A stretch of 64,000 nucleotides of DNA from CAZEHS01 sp964649745 (GCA_964649745.1 CAZYQI010000004.1:62001-126000); one strand, 5' to 3'. Shown: positions 48,672 to 58,356, counted from the stretch's first letter. The notes: a model not told the origin generated them from the letters alone. Translations and numbers: made by a program.

Positions 48672-50153
48672 TTATGGCTTCCCTGCTCTCCTTATGAATC
48701 CCCATAAGCCTTTCTCCCGGGAAGGCAGATATTCGTCTACGATCTTTTTGAACACGTCTTCCTGCGCCTTGCCAATGTGAAAGGGATCCGGCTCAAAGGC
48801 GGAGTGGTACAACCGACGGGAGCTGAAATACTGCGGAACAACAGCGGCAATGCGCTCAAACGCCTTCTCCGAAGTGGGGGCAATCATCAGGTTCCACCCG
48901 TCCAGGTTCTCCTGCGCAAAATTAAAGGCAATCAGACTGTTCAGTCTCCAAGGCCCACCGGAGGAAATCAGTATGGGGCAGTGAACCCGGGACATTTCGA
49001 GATAGGATAAACCGGGTGTCATAATTCCATCCTGGAAGGGCTTTAAAACCCCAAGATCCAGCACAATCGAGCTGTAATCCCTGAATGCATTGAAATTAAA
49101 GCCTGAACCGCTGCTCTGGATTGAATGCGTGCTATAAATCACCCCTAAATCCTCAAAGGCCCCGCCGGTCTCACCGGGATTCAGGGATGCAAGGCATGGC
49201 GATGTGTTGAATTCCACCAACGGCACCCTTTCCCGCCGTGATCGGGCGAGATAATGAGCCAGCATGACCGCGTGATGGGTAACCCCGCATCGGCTCTCCA
49301 CTCCTCCTACGCCGAATATAACCGGGCCAAGACGCTCTCTTCCTCTTTCGCCTTTTGAAGAATACCCCGTTGAATGGGGCTGTTTTATCCACTCAAGAGC
49401 CTTTTGCATATCCTCAGCCTTTTGAAAACGCTGTGCGGGATCCAGCTTTGTCGCCTTATCGATGATCCTGGCAAATGCAATGCTCCAGGGGCCTTCGCAT
49501 TCTGCCAGCAGCGTTTTTTCATAGGGTGCATCATTGGGTCCAATCCCGGTAAGGGCATGATAGAGGGTGACGCCCAGACTATACAGATCGGAACGCACAT
49601 CGGTCTGACAGGTTCCGTATTGTTCCGGGGCGGCATATCCCCGGGTACCGAGGCATAGGGTATCATTGGTTGCGGTTACTTTAAACTCCCGGGCAATTCC
49701 AAAGTCAATCAGTCGAATACGTCCGTTAAGATCGACAATAAGATTTTGAGGCTTCATATCCCTGTAAATGATGGGATTGGGCTTCTGCTCATGAAGGTAC
49801 CTGTATACATCACAGACCTCCAGACCCCAGTCCACGAGTTTTTTTTCTGCAACAGGGCCCTCGTGAAGAATAATATCCTCCAGCGTTTGTCCCTCAATAT
49901 AATCCTGAACAATATGAAAGGTCTCGCTGTTTTCAATGATATCGAATATGCGGGGAAGGGCCGGATGCCTGAGATTCTTTAGTACATGAGGCTCTGTCAG
50001 AAGAGGCATCTTCTCTCCCGGATACTTTCGTATTTCTTTAATTGCCCACAGTGTTCCCAGCCGAACATTTTCAGCTAAGAATACTGACCCGCTGCCACCG
50101 GTGCCCAGGGTCCTTATTATTCGGTACTTGCCGTCAAAAAGAGGATACTCCAT
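48672..50153 (-). CDS. Ser/Thr protein kinase with C-terminal P-loop-like domain
   Basis: 493 aa. Residues ~8-265 are a Hanks-type kinase: glycine loop GTGGSGSVF, Lys39 (WAIKE), catalytic loop IIYRDMKPQN (Tyr130 replaces the usual His; Asp132 present), IDFG (Asp150) and APEQYG. The C-terminal ~215 residues resemble a MinD/TadZ-like P-loop fold (GVGGVESRCGVTHHAVMLAH, PLVEFNTSP) in which the Walker Lys appears replaced. No membrane segment or PASTA repeats, so it is cytoplasmic. Its position between an FHA-domain protein and the second Tad set suggests phosphorylation control of pilus assembly. Confidence 0.88.
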   Translation of the reverse strand: MEYPLFDGKYRIIRTLGTGGSGSVFLAENVRLGTLWAIKEIRKYPGEKMPLLTEPHVLKNLRHPALPRIFDIIENSETFHIVQDYIEGQTLEDIILHEGPVAEKKLVDWGLEVCDVYRYLHEQKPNPIIYRDMKPQNLIVDLNGRIRLIDFGIAREFKVTATNDTLCLGTRGYAAPEQYGTCQTDVRSDLYSLGVTLYHALTGIGPNDAPYEKTLLAECEGPWSIAFARIIDKATKLDPAQRFQKAEDMQKALEWIKQPHSTGYSSKGERGRERLGPVIFGVGGVESRCGVTHHAVMLAHYLARSRRERVPLVEFNTSPCLASLNPGETGGAFEDLGVIYSTHSIQSSGSGFNFNAFRDYSSIVLDLGVLKPFQDGIMTPGLSYLEMSRVHCPILISSGGPWRLNSLIAFNFAQENLDGWNLMIAPTSEKAFERIAAVVPQYFSSRRLYHSAFEPDPFHIGKAQEDVFKKIVDEYLPSREKGLWGFIRRAGKP

Positions 50154-50182
50154 CACGTGATCCTTCCTCACTGTCTATAGGC

Positions 50183-50311
50183 TTATGATAACTGCAGAAT
50201 AAGTGGCTCTTGCTCCGCATTGAGCTGAAGCTGTATCCGAGACCCTACGTCCTCATCGGTCACGTGATTATAGAATCCGTCACTGCAGCGTACAACGGAT
50301 GTTTTCGGCAT
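50183..50311 (-). CDS. Possible small protein, 42 aa
   Basis: Frame MPKTSVVRCSDGFYNHVTDE continuing to QLQLNAEQEPLILQLS, in the 260-bp gap between the FHA and kinase genes. A GAAGGG lies eight bases upstream; the frame extends upstream to a GTG at 50377 without a ribosome-binding site. Not recognised; included because the gap is otherwise unexplained in a tightly packed locus. Confidence 0.4.
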   Translation of the reverse strand: MPKTSVVRCSDGFYNHVTDEDVGSRIQLQLNAEQEPLILQLS

Positions 50312-50414
50312 AAGAGCGCCCTTCCCGATAATGGCTAATATGCGGTCCCGTTTTTTGTCTGAGGAGTCCTGTCTCACGTATTACAAAGACGTTCAGGTTC
50401 TGTCTCTTTATGAA

Positions 50415-51890
50415 TCAATCCTGGGCCAGCGTGTATTCCAAGGGTCCCAGCTTGATATCGTCTCCTATAAAAATATTCACCCCTTGTGGCCCCGCCAGGC
50501 GTATTCCGTTTACAAAAGTGCCGTTCTTCGCGTTCAAATCTCTTATTTGGCAAGCGTTCCCTACCCAGGACAGTTCTGCATGCATCCTGCCTATGGCCGG
50601 ATCATCAATGACATAATCCGACATATCAGCCTGCCTGCCCAATACAAGCTTCGGCCTTTTTAGCCGGATGATTTCATGGACAGGCCCCTTCCTAACAAGA
50701 TACGGAACCGCTTGCTGACAGGAGAGAAGAACCGTATTATCCAATCCGGCAGCCGGGCCGTCGGTCAACATCTCTGTATAGAAAGCCTGGGACTCCTGTT
50801 CTGCAGGCAGTATTTTGCCGATGGCCCTTCTATTAAAACTTATCGGTGTTTCCGTTGGCTCCTTGGGCTGTTGATTAACCGGGAGGCTCCCATTGGAAGC
50901 TTTACGGGGTAAAGCCCCTGGTTTCTTCTCCTTTTTCCCCGGCCCCTGGACAGTGATCCAATTTTCCGCCTTCAGCAGGCTTTTCAGCACAAGTCCGTCC
51001 AGACATAAGACCATAAGGCCCATGGCGGCATAGGCGGTCACTGCATCTCCCGCCATCGCGTATACAGGGCCGAATCCCCCTATAACCCCTGCTCCAAGAA
51101 TAATCTGAAACCCAATAATCGCCACCATCGCAGAGGTCTTCAGCTTCGTTTTTGTCGGATGCTCCCTGGTTGACTGAATACAGGATGCATCTGTAATTTT
51201 CTGATGCGCAGTGCCGGGGGTCCTGTTCTCCTTTGGTATCAGATCCACCAGCGATACCGAGTCCGGTCTTCTTGGAACAATCTCTGATTTCACTGTTTCT
51301 TGGGAGGAAGAATGTCCCTCTGGATTGCTCATGGTTCGCAGGGCCTTCTGGAATTCATACAGATTGAAGCTGTCACGCTTCATGTAGTTCAGTATGCCGC
51401 TCAGCACCGGTCCCGAATCCTGATCCGCCACACGGGCCCGGTAAACAATCAGCTGCAGCAGCAGATTCTTAAACCGCTCATGGACATTCTGAGTATTTTT
51501 CACCGGCAGATACAGCAAGCGCGGCTCCATATCTCCTTCAAGGAATATATGCTCTTCATCCAGTGCAAACTGGGTTAAATCCAGAAGATAGGCCTCGGCT
51601 CCGGTAAGAGCCTGAATGAATTTTTCCAAAAGCGCAAGAAACTCCACCCCACTGAATTCTTTGTGGTCCAGCAGGTCCTTCAGCATCCATTTACCGGTTA
51701 CATCGTAATAAAGCAAAGGACGAGAGTCTACCCGGCGCATATCCAGTCCCAATACTCCGGGTATTCTGTTGTTACGTATCATATCCACCTGAAAATCAAT
51801 AATCGGTGTATCGGATTCCAACGCAATGACCAAACGGTTTTTGTCGCCGTCATTTTCAAAATGTTCCATATACCTCAGCTGATCAAACAC
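50415..51890 (-). CDS. FHA-domain membrane protein with DUF6382-like N-terminus
   Basis: 491 aa. Residues ~1-195 match the DUF6382-type domain seen beside FHA domains in Firmicutes (RPLLYYDVTGKWMLKDLLDH). Two membrane segments follow around 255-305 (IIGFQIILGAGVIGG, YAAMGLMVLCLDGLV). A Pro/Lys-rich linker leads to a C-terminal FHA domain (~405-485: LVLGRQADMSDYVI, RMHAEL, DLNAKNGTFVNG) that binds phosphothreonine. It is the natural partner of the kinase two genes downstream. Start is GTG after GGAGGCAGAATCC. Confidence 0.88.
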   Translation of the reverse strand: MFDQLRYMEHFENDGDKNRLVIALESDTPIIDFQVDMIRNNRIPGVLGLDMRRVDSRPLLYYDVTGKWMLKDLLDHKEFSGVEFLALLEKFIQALTGAEAYLLDLTQFALDEEHIFLEGDMEPRLLYLPVKNTQNVHERFKNLLLQLIVYRARVADQDSGPVLSGILNYMKRDSFNLYEFQKALRTMSNPEGHSSSQETVKSEIVPRRPDSVSLVDLIPKENRTPGTAHQKITDASCIQSTREHPTKTKLKTSAMVAIIGFQIILGAGVIGGFGPVYAMAGDAVTAYAAMGLMVLCLDGLVLKSLLKAENWITVQGPGKKEKKPGALPRKASNGSLPVNQQPKEPTETPISFNRRAIGKILPAEQESQAFYTEMLTDGPAAGLDNTVLLSCQQAVPYLVRKGPVHEIIRLKRPKLVLGRQADMSDYVIDDPAIGRMHAELSWVGNACQIRDLNAKNGTFVNGIRLAGPQGVNIFIGDDIKLGPLEYTLAQD

Positions 51891-51902
51891 GGATTCTGCC
51901 TC

Positions 51903-52433
51903 CTATAAAGATGAGATAGCCAGCAGGTACCCTGCCGCGATGAATGGAGCGAAGGGCAGCTCCTGACACAATTTCACCCTTTTGAAAGCGATCCCTGCCA
52001 GTGCAGTCAGAGCGCTTATCCACGACGCGTGAAACAATAAATGGAATGCAGCCAGTGGCCCGAGATAGATGCCTAAGGCCATTAAAAGCTTTACATCTCC
52101 CAAACCGACAGATCTTTTGGAAGCCAGGTACATTATCCCCATAACGGTGGTGTTCACCAACAATCCGGCACCCCAATAGCTCGGCGGTTGCGTTGTAACC
52201 ATACAGTAAACAATCCCCAACAGCCCTGTAGAGACGGGTATCGCATCATGGATCCGATGAGCCTTCCAATCCCTCCAGACACCATATGACAGAACAATCC
52301 AGATTAAGGAGCCGAACAAAATGACGGGAACGTCCTTCCCGGAATTTGCAATCCAAACCACTCCCCAAAGGGCAATACCGCTTATGCCGACAACAGGTTT
52401 TATTCTGTTTATTCGGTCAGTGTTCCGCTCCAT
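51903..52433 (-). CDS. Prepilin peptidase-like protein (first in the locus)
   Basis: 176 aa, A24-type with five to six membrane segments. The second catalytic Asp is in GLGDVKLL; the first is probably in VWRDWKAHRIHDAIP. Its start overlaps the end of the TadE-like gene by 17 bp. Most divergent of the three peptidases in the locus. Confidence 0.8.
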   Translation of the reverse strand: MERNTDRINRIKPVVGISGIALWGVVWIANSGKDVPVILFGSLIWIVLSYGVWRDWKAHRIHDAIPVSTGLLGIVYCMVTTQPPSYWGAGLLVNTTVMGIMYLASKRSVGLGDVKLLMALGIYLGPLAAFHLLFHASWISALTALAGIAFKRVKLCQELPFAPFIAAGYLLAISSL

Positions 52434-53436
52434 TGTCCCCCCTCATACGCAGCCTTCCGGCTTCGCAGTTCATGCAAAATTCATATGTTCTGCCCCTGTA
52501 AATTACGCTGCCTTCCGGCACCCAGATGTTTCCCCGCTTCACAAATTCCACCCTTACAGGGATCACTGCCTTCAGCTTTGAAACGGCGCCCCGCAACCTT
52601 AAGCTTGAGCAATCATAATAATGATATTTAAATGAGCCTTCGGAATCCGCAATCACATAACAGGTGCGGTACACCCGGCTGACATCCTTCTTATGGTCTT
52701 CATCTCCTTCCCTGATTTGAGGTACACTTACCCGACTGATTCCGCCGTCGTTATCGTGATCGATGCCTCCCATCCAGGCCCGGCAAACGGCGCGATTCTT
52801 AAGCAAAACCCCATTGATGAAGCCGAAGGGATCTACCTTTTCCAGTTTGTACTGAACCTGAACATCCAAGATCCCGCCGTCACAATAGAATTCCGAGCCT
52901 GAAAAATCAAAGCCGTCGAGCCCCCCCTCAATTCCGAGAGCATCCATGCGGGAGATGATGTTGCCGTCCTTGGCAGAAAGAAGCTCCCCCATGGTACCGA
53001 GAATCAGCTGCTCTGTAATGGCATTTTCAGCTACCTCCATGGCATTTTCCGCAGCCAATCCCTTTGCCAGACGGAACATGTGAACGGGGGTCATACTTCT
53101 CAAAGGGCCGCTTTCTTTTGTTCCTTCTGTCTCGTTTCCTGCGGGCTCACGGACCGCCTCGACAATCAGGGAAACCTCTTCGAAATGCTCCGTCAGAGCT
53201 TTGATTCGGCTGTCATTATCGTCACTGATTTCATTCATAATTCCCTTGGCACCGGAAAGACAATAAGGGTAACTGAGAGCAGAGACCTCCACCACCGCCT
53301 CTGTCAGAGCGTCCTGTACAATGTCCTGTACCAGGTGTGCCTTAATAAAATAGCTGATAAAAAGAATGGCCGCCATGAATATGGGAAGAATCAGAACCGC
53401 CTCCACTGTAAGGGAGCCGCGGCGGTGCTTGAACAT
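52417..53436 (-). CDS. TadE-like protein with large extracytoplasmic domain
   Basis: 339 aa. RG|SLTVEAVLILPIF gives a prepilin leader with Glu at +5 and one membrane helix. The remaining ~300 residues are extracytoplasmic and unassigned, with a late Cys-containing region (YHYYDCSSLR, FCMNCEAG) that could form a disulfide or metal site. ATG follows CAGGAGGAATGTC. Confidence 0.8.
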   Translation of the reverse strand: MFKHRRGSLTVEAVLILPIFMAAILFISYFIKAHLVQDIVQDALTEAVVEVSALSYPYCLSGAKGIMNEISDDNDSRIKALTEHFEEVSLIVEAVREPAGNETEGTKESGPLRSMTPVHMFRLAKGLAAENAMEVAENAITEQLILGTMGELLSAKDGNIISRMDALGIEGGLDGFDFSGSEFYCDGGILDVQVQYKLEKVDPFGFINGVLLKNRAVCRAWMGGIDHDNDGGISRVSVPQIREGDEDHKKDVSRVYRTCYVIADSEGSFKYHYYDCSSLRLRGAVSKLKAVIPVRVEFVKRGNIWVPEGSVIYRGRTYEFCMNCEAGRLRMRGDNGAEH

Positions 53437-53454
53437 GACATTCCTCCTGATGCG

Positions 53455-55656
53455 TTAGTATCCTCTCCCGCACTCCACATTGAAAAAATGCCGCATTGGA
53501 ATGCCCCCAAGGTGCGTATTGACAGCGCCGACATTGGGGAAAAAACTCTTCATGCTGACCCGGGCGTCAACCTCAATGAAGTTGGTGTGCTTATCCGGGT
53601 CGTACTCACCCCGGGTGCTTAGAATATTGGTATAAATAATGTCCTGTATCCGTCTCAGGGTTTTGTCATTCTGTCCTAGAAGGGATCGATACATCAGCAT
53701 GGAACGAAGATGATCCTTATAATTGACCTCCAGATTCTTGGCAGGTAAATCCTTTCCCCGCTCCCCACTGAGGGAGGTGTTTATCCCTAATTCCGAGGTC
53801 AAATCCTGAAGCTCCCGCATAATGGAGACGTCATCGATTCTATATTTGAACAGCGGGACGGCGTCTGAACACAGCATTCTTTTTGTATCCGTGAGGCTTT
53901 CGATAAGGGACAGCATCCCCGTCAGCACACCTTTCCAAACAGGGTATGGTACTCCCGACAACGCATTCAGACTCACTGCAGCCCCATCGATGGCACGGCT
54001 GATCTCGGGGCAATAATAGCCGAAGGATACCGCATTGAAAACCGTTCGCCAGGCAACAATCTCCATTTGAGAAGCCACGGCATTTATTCCGGGCACATTG
54101 CTACCAATAAGGATGTATTCTACCTCCGTCTCCTCCAACACCCGCTTGTCCTTTCCACCGGATTCCCTGTTGTTGAAGGTCTCAATAATATATTCATTCA
54201 CGAGAAGCGATTCATAGATGTCCCTGGATACCTGAAGTGTTCCATTTCCAACGGCCTCTATGAAGCTGTCCCCGTCCACATCACCGCCAACCAACTCATA
54301 GTTGAGATCCAGGAAGCCGGCGCCCTGTTCGTACGGATCATCCCCTTGCACCGCAGCATCTCCCGCTAGGTCTTCAAAACGGTTGCCCGGACAATTGTGT
54401 ATGGGCCCTTTATCCTTGGTGGTTATGGTCCGCCTGATATCATCCCGGTAGCGCTGTACAACCGTTGCCAGCTTTCGAAGGGCTTCCGGCGTCAAATTGA
54501 CAGGCTGTCCCTGGGGCTGTTCCGGGCTATCCGCAAAGCTGTCATGGATGAAGCTTACTGCTTGGTATCCTCTGGTTTTGAATACCGCTGGGGGACCGTT
54601 GTGGACCTTACCGGACATTACCTTCTGAAGCAACTCTATTTTGGGCTCCAGCAGCCGTATATTCCCTTCAAGGGCCGATTCCACGGAGCTTAGCTTCTTG
54701 ATGTCGCAATATTGTCGATAATCCGCGTATTTTTTATCCAGATCCGTCCGGATGCGCGTTACACTATTCTTCTCTTTTTCCATCACATTTTCCGATTCTT
54801 TAATCGCCTGTTCTGTTTCAGGGCCCAACCGTCTAAGCTTCCTGCAGATTTCAAGTGCCTGTCGATTTGACTCCACGACTTTTCTTATTTCTTTCACCAT
54901 TTTCTCCCCTGCCTCAAGCATCTCCCCACGGGCAAAACCCATCTGCTCCTCCAGGCTGCTGAGGGTTCTCCTGTCTTCTGCTCCGATATCAGCCCCCCTT
55001 TCTCTAAGTCTGTTTATCTTGATTTGAAGGGATTTTATGTCCTCCGCTTTTTCTAAAACCTCTGTGGAGCGGTCATTGAAATTGCTCAGCTCCACATCAG
55101 AATAGCCGGAGACCGCTGTTATCGCTTCCTTTAGTTCCTGTATAGCTTCTGCCATCCTCTTTATTTTGCGGTCAACAGAAAGATCCGCTTTCATGACGCT
55201 GGCCGTAGCCTGCATGCTGAAAAAAAGACTGAGCTTCTCTGCGGCATCACCAAGGAGGGTCTTGGGGGCGCGATACTTCATGTATTCCACAATCTGATGG
55301 CGAATGGATTCCTGATCACTCATCGGAAATAGAACCCTTACGTTCACAGACTCCACTTTATATTCATAAGGCTGCCATGCAGAGGATCCATCACTTATCA
55401 GAAGATTTTTCTCAATTGTAAGCTGGATTTCCTCTTCAATTCCTTCTGCCCCATAGCGATAGAACAGTCCATAGCTGTCCTTTATATCCTGATCGTAATC
55501 TGCCAGAGCCGAAAAAATCGCTGTATCCACAGCTCGCTTCACCTGGCCTTCTGCTATTCGCACCCGTGCCACTTCCACCAACAGGGTCGTTACCATGAGA
55601 ACAGAGCAAAGAACCAATATGAGCATAACGGTGATGGAGCCTTTTGGATCCTTCAT
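53455..55656 (-). CDS. TadG-like DUF5702 protein
   Basis: 733 aa. KG|SITVMLILVLCSVLM resembles a prepilin leader but has Met in place of Glu at +5. It continues QVKRAVDTAIFSALADYDQD, the pattern of DUF5702/TadG-type proteins. Residues ~190-350 are rich in long charged helices, probably coiled coil. Large size and position suggest a minor pilin or tip/anchor component. ATG at 55656 follows GGAGGAATCAAGGA. Confidence 0.82.
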   Translation of the reverse strand: MKDPKGSITVMLILVLCSVLMVTTLLVEVARVRIAEGQVKRAVDTAIFSALADYDQDIKDSYGLFYRYGAEGIEEEIQLTIEKNLLISDGSSAWQPYEYKVESVNVRVLFPMSDQESIRHQIVEYMKYRAPKTLLGDAAEKLSLFFSMQATASVMKADLSVDRKIKRMAEAIQELKEAITAVSGYSDVELSNFNDRSTEVLEKAEDIKSLQIKINRLRERGADIGAEDRRTLSSLEEQMGFARGEMLEAGEKMVKEIRKVVESNRQALEICRKLRRLGPETEQAIKESENVMEKEKNSVTRIRTDLDKKYADYRQYCDIKKLSSVESALEGNIRLLEPKIELLQKVMSGKVHNGPPAVFKTRGYQAVSFIHDSFADSPEQPQGQPVNLTPEALRKLATVVQRYRDDIRRTITTKDKGPIHNCPGNRFEDLAGDAAVQGDDPYEQGAGFLDLNYELVGGDVDGDSFIEAVGNGTLQVSRDIYESLLVNEYIIETFNNRESGGKDKRVLEETEVEYILIGSNVPGINAVASQMEIVAWRTVFNAVSFGYYCPEISRAIDGAAVSLNALSGVPYPVWKGVLTGMLSLIESLTDTKRMLCSDAVPLFKYRIDDVSIMRELQDLTSELGINTSLSGERGKDLPAKNLEVNYKDHLRSMLMYRSLLGQNDKTLRRIQDIIYTNILSTRGEYDPDKHTNFIEVDARVSMKSFFPNVGAVNTHLGGIPMRHFFNVECGRGY

Positions 55657-55675
55657 TCCTTGATTCCTCCGCCAT

Positions 55676-56347
55676 TCACTTGAGCACGGTGATGCATTTT
55701 TCCCGTATTTCCGTAATCTTCCGTGTGGCATCTGCCACAGCACCCTCCGGATTGTTTTTCATATATTCAGAATAAAGCTCCGCTCCCCAATCCAGATTCC
55801 TGATCAACTCTGCAGGGTCCTGAAGCGTACCTCTGCTTGCAACGGTTACACGATTTGTGCGATCGAATCCAAACATCGACCGTACCGGACTGAACAGAGT
55901 TCTGCGATCATCTGTAATCCGAACGGTTATGCTCCGTCTTAAACCGATGTTGTTTTCTATTGATACCTCTATCTTCAGGTTGTCCTGCTGTGATGTCCCT
56001 GTGAAAATATCCATCACAGGATCTTTTCCCGCTTTTTTCAATGCCCACACCTTCAGGCTGCTTACCTTTAACGGTTGATACCGATCCCATAGACCCCAGT
56101 AAATATCCTCGTCACGCAGCTCTCGGGATTCCTCCAGACGGCCTGTCTGAATGTCTTTCGCTGTGTTATCCCAACCTGTCTGCGCAACTTCCACCGTCTG
56201 ATTGGCAATTGCCTGCAGTGCCGCATACTGATACAGCACAAATGCGATATTGATCAACCAAAACATTACAAAAATAATGATTGGAACAATAAGAACCGCC
56301 TCCACCGTAAGGCTGCCACGTAAAGACCCGTCTCTATGCGCTTTCAT
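55676..56347 (-). CDS. TadE-like pseudopilin (first set)
   Basis: 223 aa. RG|SLTVEAVLIVPIIIF with Glu at +5, then one membrane helix and an extracytoplasmic domain with a DUF5702-neighbour-type central region. ATG at 56347 follows AAAGGAGGGTGCC. Sits between the Flp pilin and the DUF5702 gene. Confidence 0.82.
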   Translation of the reverse strand: MKAHRDGSLRGSLTVEAVLIVPIIIFVMFWLINIAFVLYQYAALQAIANQTVEVAQTGWDNTAKDIQTGRLEESRELRDEDIYWGLWDRYQPLKVSSLKVWALKKAGKDPVMDIFTGTSQQDNLKIEVSIENNIGLRRSITVRITDDRRTLFSPVRSMFGFDRTNRVTVASRGTLQDPAELIRNLDWGAELYSEYMKNNPEGAVADATRKITEIREKCITVLK

Positions 56348-56437
56348 GGCACCCTCCTTTTGTAAAAGGCAACGGCTATCCGCCACGGATTTATCGGTAT
56401 AGCCACTTTTCACCCGTTTTCCGGCGGAGAAAAACAC

Positions 56438-56614
56438 CTACTTGTCCAAACCGGCCCCTCCCTTGGCACCGGTAAAGATTCCCCCCAGTGTTCCTTTTAC
56501 AAAATCAACCAGCTGTTTTTTGAAAATCAACGCCACCGAAACCAGTCCTGCCAATATCAGCAGCAGCTCCACTGTGCCAAGGCCATCCTCTTCAGTCAAA
56601 AAAGCTCGTATCAT
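56438..56614 (-). CDS. flp: Flp pilin, probable major subunit, 58 aa
   Basis: Short gene encoding TEEDG|LGTVELLLILAG then LVSVALIFKK and a Gly-rich tail. Glu at +5 from the predicted cleavage, a single long hydrophobic helix and a very small size are the marks of a Flp major pilin. ATG at 56614 follows GGGAGGGATATTAAA. It lies directly after tadC of the first set. Its helix closely resembles that of the hydrolase-like protein at 40128. Confidence 0.88.
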   Translation of the reverse strand: MIRAFLTEEDGLGTVELLLILAGLVSVALIFKKQLVDFVKGTLGGIFTGAKGGAGLDK

Positions 56615-56648
56615 TTTAATATCCCTCCCGGTTGTTTTAATTTGGTCC

Positions 56649-57518
56649 CTAAATATTCTGAAATTCCAGAATCACCGGTATGATCACAATGATCATAACC
56701 CCTGCCAGCATCAGCATCATTGGGAATAACAGCCTGGTACTGGCTTCCTCCCCCAGCCGCTTAGCCATCTGAACCCTGCCCTGCCAGCACTCATCAGAAA
56801 GGGCTCTTAAGGAAATAATCAATTCCCCGGACCCTTTTCGAAGATTCATCAGCAAAACGGCCGTGAATTTGGTGACCTCCAGCATTCTGCACCGTTTGGC
56901 GAATTCCTCGTAGGCTGCGAATTCGCTCTTCCCTGATCGTATCTGCAGATACACCAGCTCCATTTCGCGGTACAACGGCCTTTCCGATTTACCTTTCGAT
57001 TCCTCTACTATTTTTGTCCACGCCCCACTTACAGGAAGACCTGCATCCACCAGCAAAGTAAGCTTGTTGAGAAATTCAGGGAAGTCAATCTGCATGGAAA
57101 GACGCCGTTTCTTTACCCTGTTTTTAAGATCCACATCCGGAAGCAGACAGACCATTCCTATCAAAAGGCCCCCACTGACAATCCCCTCGCCGAACGAATC
57201 TGCCCCGGCCAGGATCATGCTGCCGAACAAAACACCCAAAAGAAGGTATGTAAACCGGTTGGCCCAGTGGACCATCAGATAGAATTTTGACCATTTGACA
57301 CCGTAAAGTTCCAGCATCAATGCATTAACGGTCATATCGTATTTGGTGTTGAACGTGAGCCCCATGCACTCCACAAGCCATATTCCCATGGGGAGCAATT
57401 GCTTTAAGGGGTAATGAGACGTGTCGATATGCTGCAGCTGCTCACTGTACTTGTCTTTTGTCTTGAAATGAACAAAACCGATACCACACACAACCATCAC
57501 TGCAAATGCTATAGCCAT
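56649..57518 (-). CDS. tadC: TadC-like pilus platform protein (first set)
   Basis: 289 aa. Membrane segments near the N-terminus, around 115-150 and at the C-terminus flank a T2SF domain (FLNKLTLLVDAGLPVSGAW, VLLMNLRKGSGEL). ATG at 57518 overlaps the tadB stop region and follows TTGAGGTGTAGG. Confidence 0.88.
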   Translation of the reverse strand: MAIAFAVMVVCGIGFVHFKTKDKYSEQLQHIDTSHYPLKQLLPMGIWLVECMGLTFNTKYDMTVNALMLELYGVKWSKFYLMVHWANRFTYLLLGVLFGSMILAGADSFGEGIVSGGLLIGMVCLLPDVDLKNRVKKRRLSMQIDFPEFLNKLTLLVDAGLPVSGAWTKIVEESKGKSERPLYREMELVYLQIRSGKSEFAAYEEFAKRCRMLEVTKFTAVLLMNLRKGSGELIISLRALSDECWQGRVQMAKRLGEEASTRLLFPMMLMLAGVMIIVIIPVILEFQNI

Positions 57519-57519
57519 C

Positions 57520-58356
57520 CTACACCTCAATCCGCATGATCCGTTCTGATACAACATATGCCGCAACAAAAAGTACGACCGAAACCGTCATCCCAAAGTG
57601 ACCCATCGCCGTTGTATACACGGGCTCCATAAATTCCGGTGATGAGCTTTTCAATATAAAAATCATGATAATCGGCATCCCATTCAGAACCTTCTGCTCG
57701 AATTTCTTTTCTGTAATGAGAGTTTCTATTTCTTCCCGTGTGCGGATTTTATCTGCCACTGTTTCCGAGGTGTTCTTTATAACCTCCACCATATTTCCAC
57801 CCCGTCGCTTGCACGTCACAAACACGTCTGTAAAGCTGGACACATCCTCAAGATGCGCACGCTTTGCAAAGCTCTGAAGTGCATCCTCAATGGTTCCATT
57901 CAGCTCCATCCTTCGAATGATGATCTCCAGCTCCCTGATGATGGGGGTATCCGGATCAATATAGAGAATTCTAAGATCCTGAAGTGCCGACCGAAAGGCC
58001 ATTTCAACGGATTTGCCCGCTGTCAGAGCAGCAGAGATAACGTACAAAGCCTCTTTGAACTGCAGAAGCAGCTGTGTTTTTTGACTGGCTATGCGTTGTT
58101 TCTTTCGGTGACGCGGAAAAAGGAGTGCCAGGGGCGAAATCAACGCCCATATCCAAAAAGACCTGTAAAATACGTATGTTAGCCCTGCCAGAAGCAGCAA
58201 TGCAAAGCCTGTGTTTATCAGGTATTCCTTCACCGTCATCCGGTACGCGTTATAATCCGTTAATTCCTTGCAAGATCCCCCGACAACCGAATCAAAGACA
58301 AAGGCCTTCAGCCGTTTGAATGAAATGACGCGGGTGTCGCTTTTGAGCTTTCTCAT
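57520..58356 (-). CDS. tadB: TadB-like pilus platform protein (first set)
   Basis: 278 aa. T2SF domain (FKEALYVISAALTAGKSVEMA; SFTDVFVTCKRRGGN) between N-terminal and C-terminal membrane pairs. Overlaps the tadA stop by four bases, so translation is coupled. Confidence 0.88.
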   Translation of the reverse strand: MRKLKSDTRVISFKRLKAFVFDSVVGGSCKELTDYNAYRMTVKEYLINTGFALLLLAGLTYVFYRSFWIWALISPLALLFPRHRKKQRIASQKTQLLLQFKEALYVISAALTAGKSVEMAFRSALQDLRILYIDPDTPIIRELEIIIRRMELNGTIEDALQSFAKRAHLEDVSSFTDVFVTCKRRGGNMVEVIKNTSETVADKIRTREEIETLITEKKFEQKVLNGMPIIMIFILKSSSPEFMEPVYTTAMGHFGMTVSVVLFVAAYVVSERIMRIEV

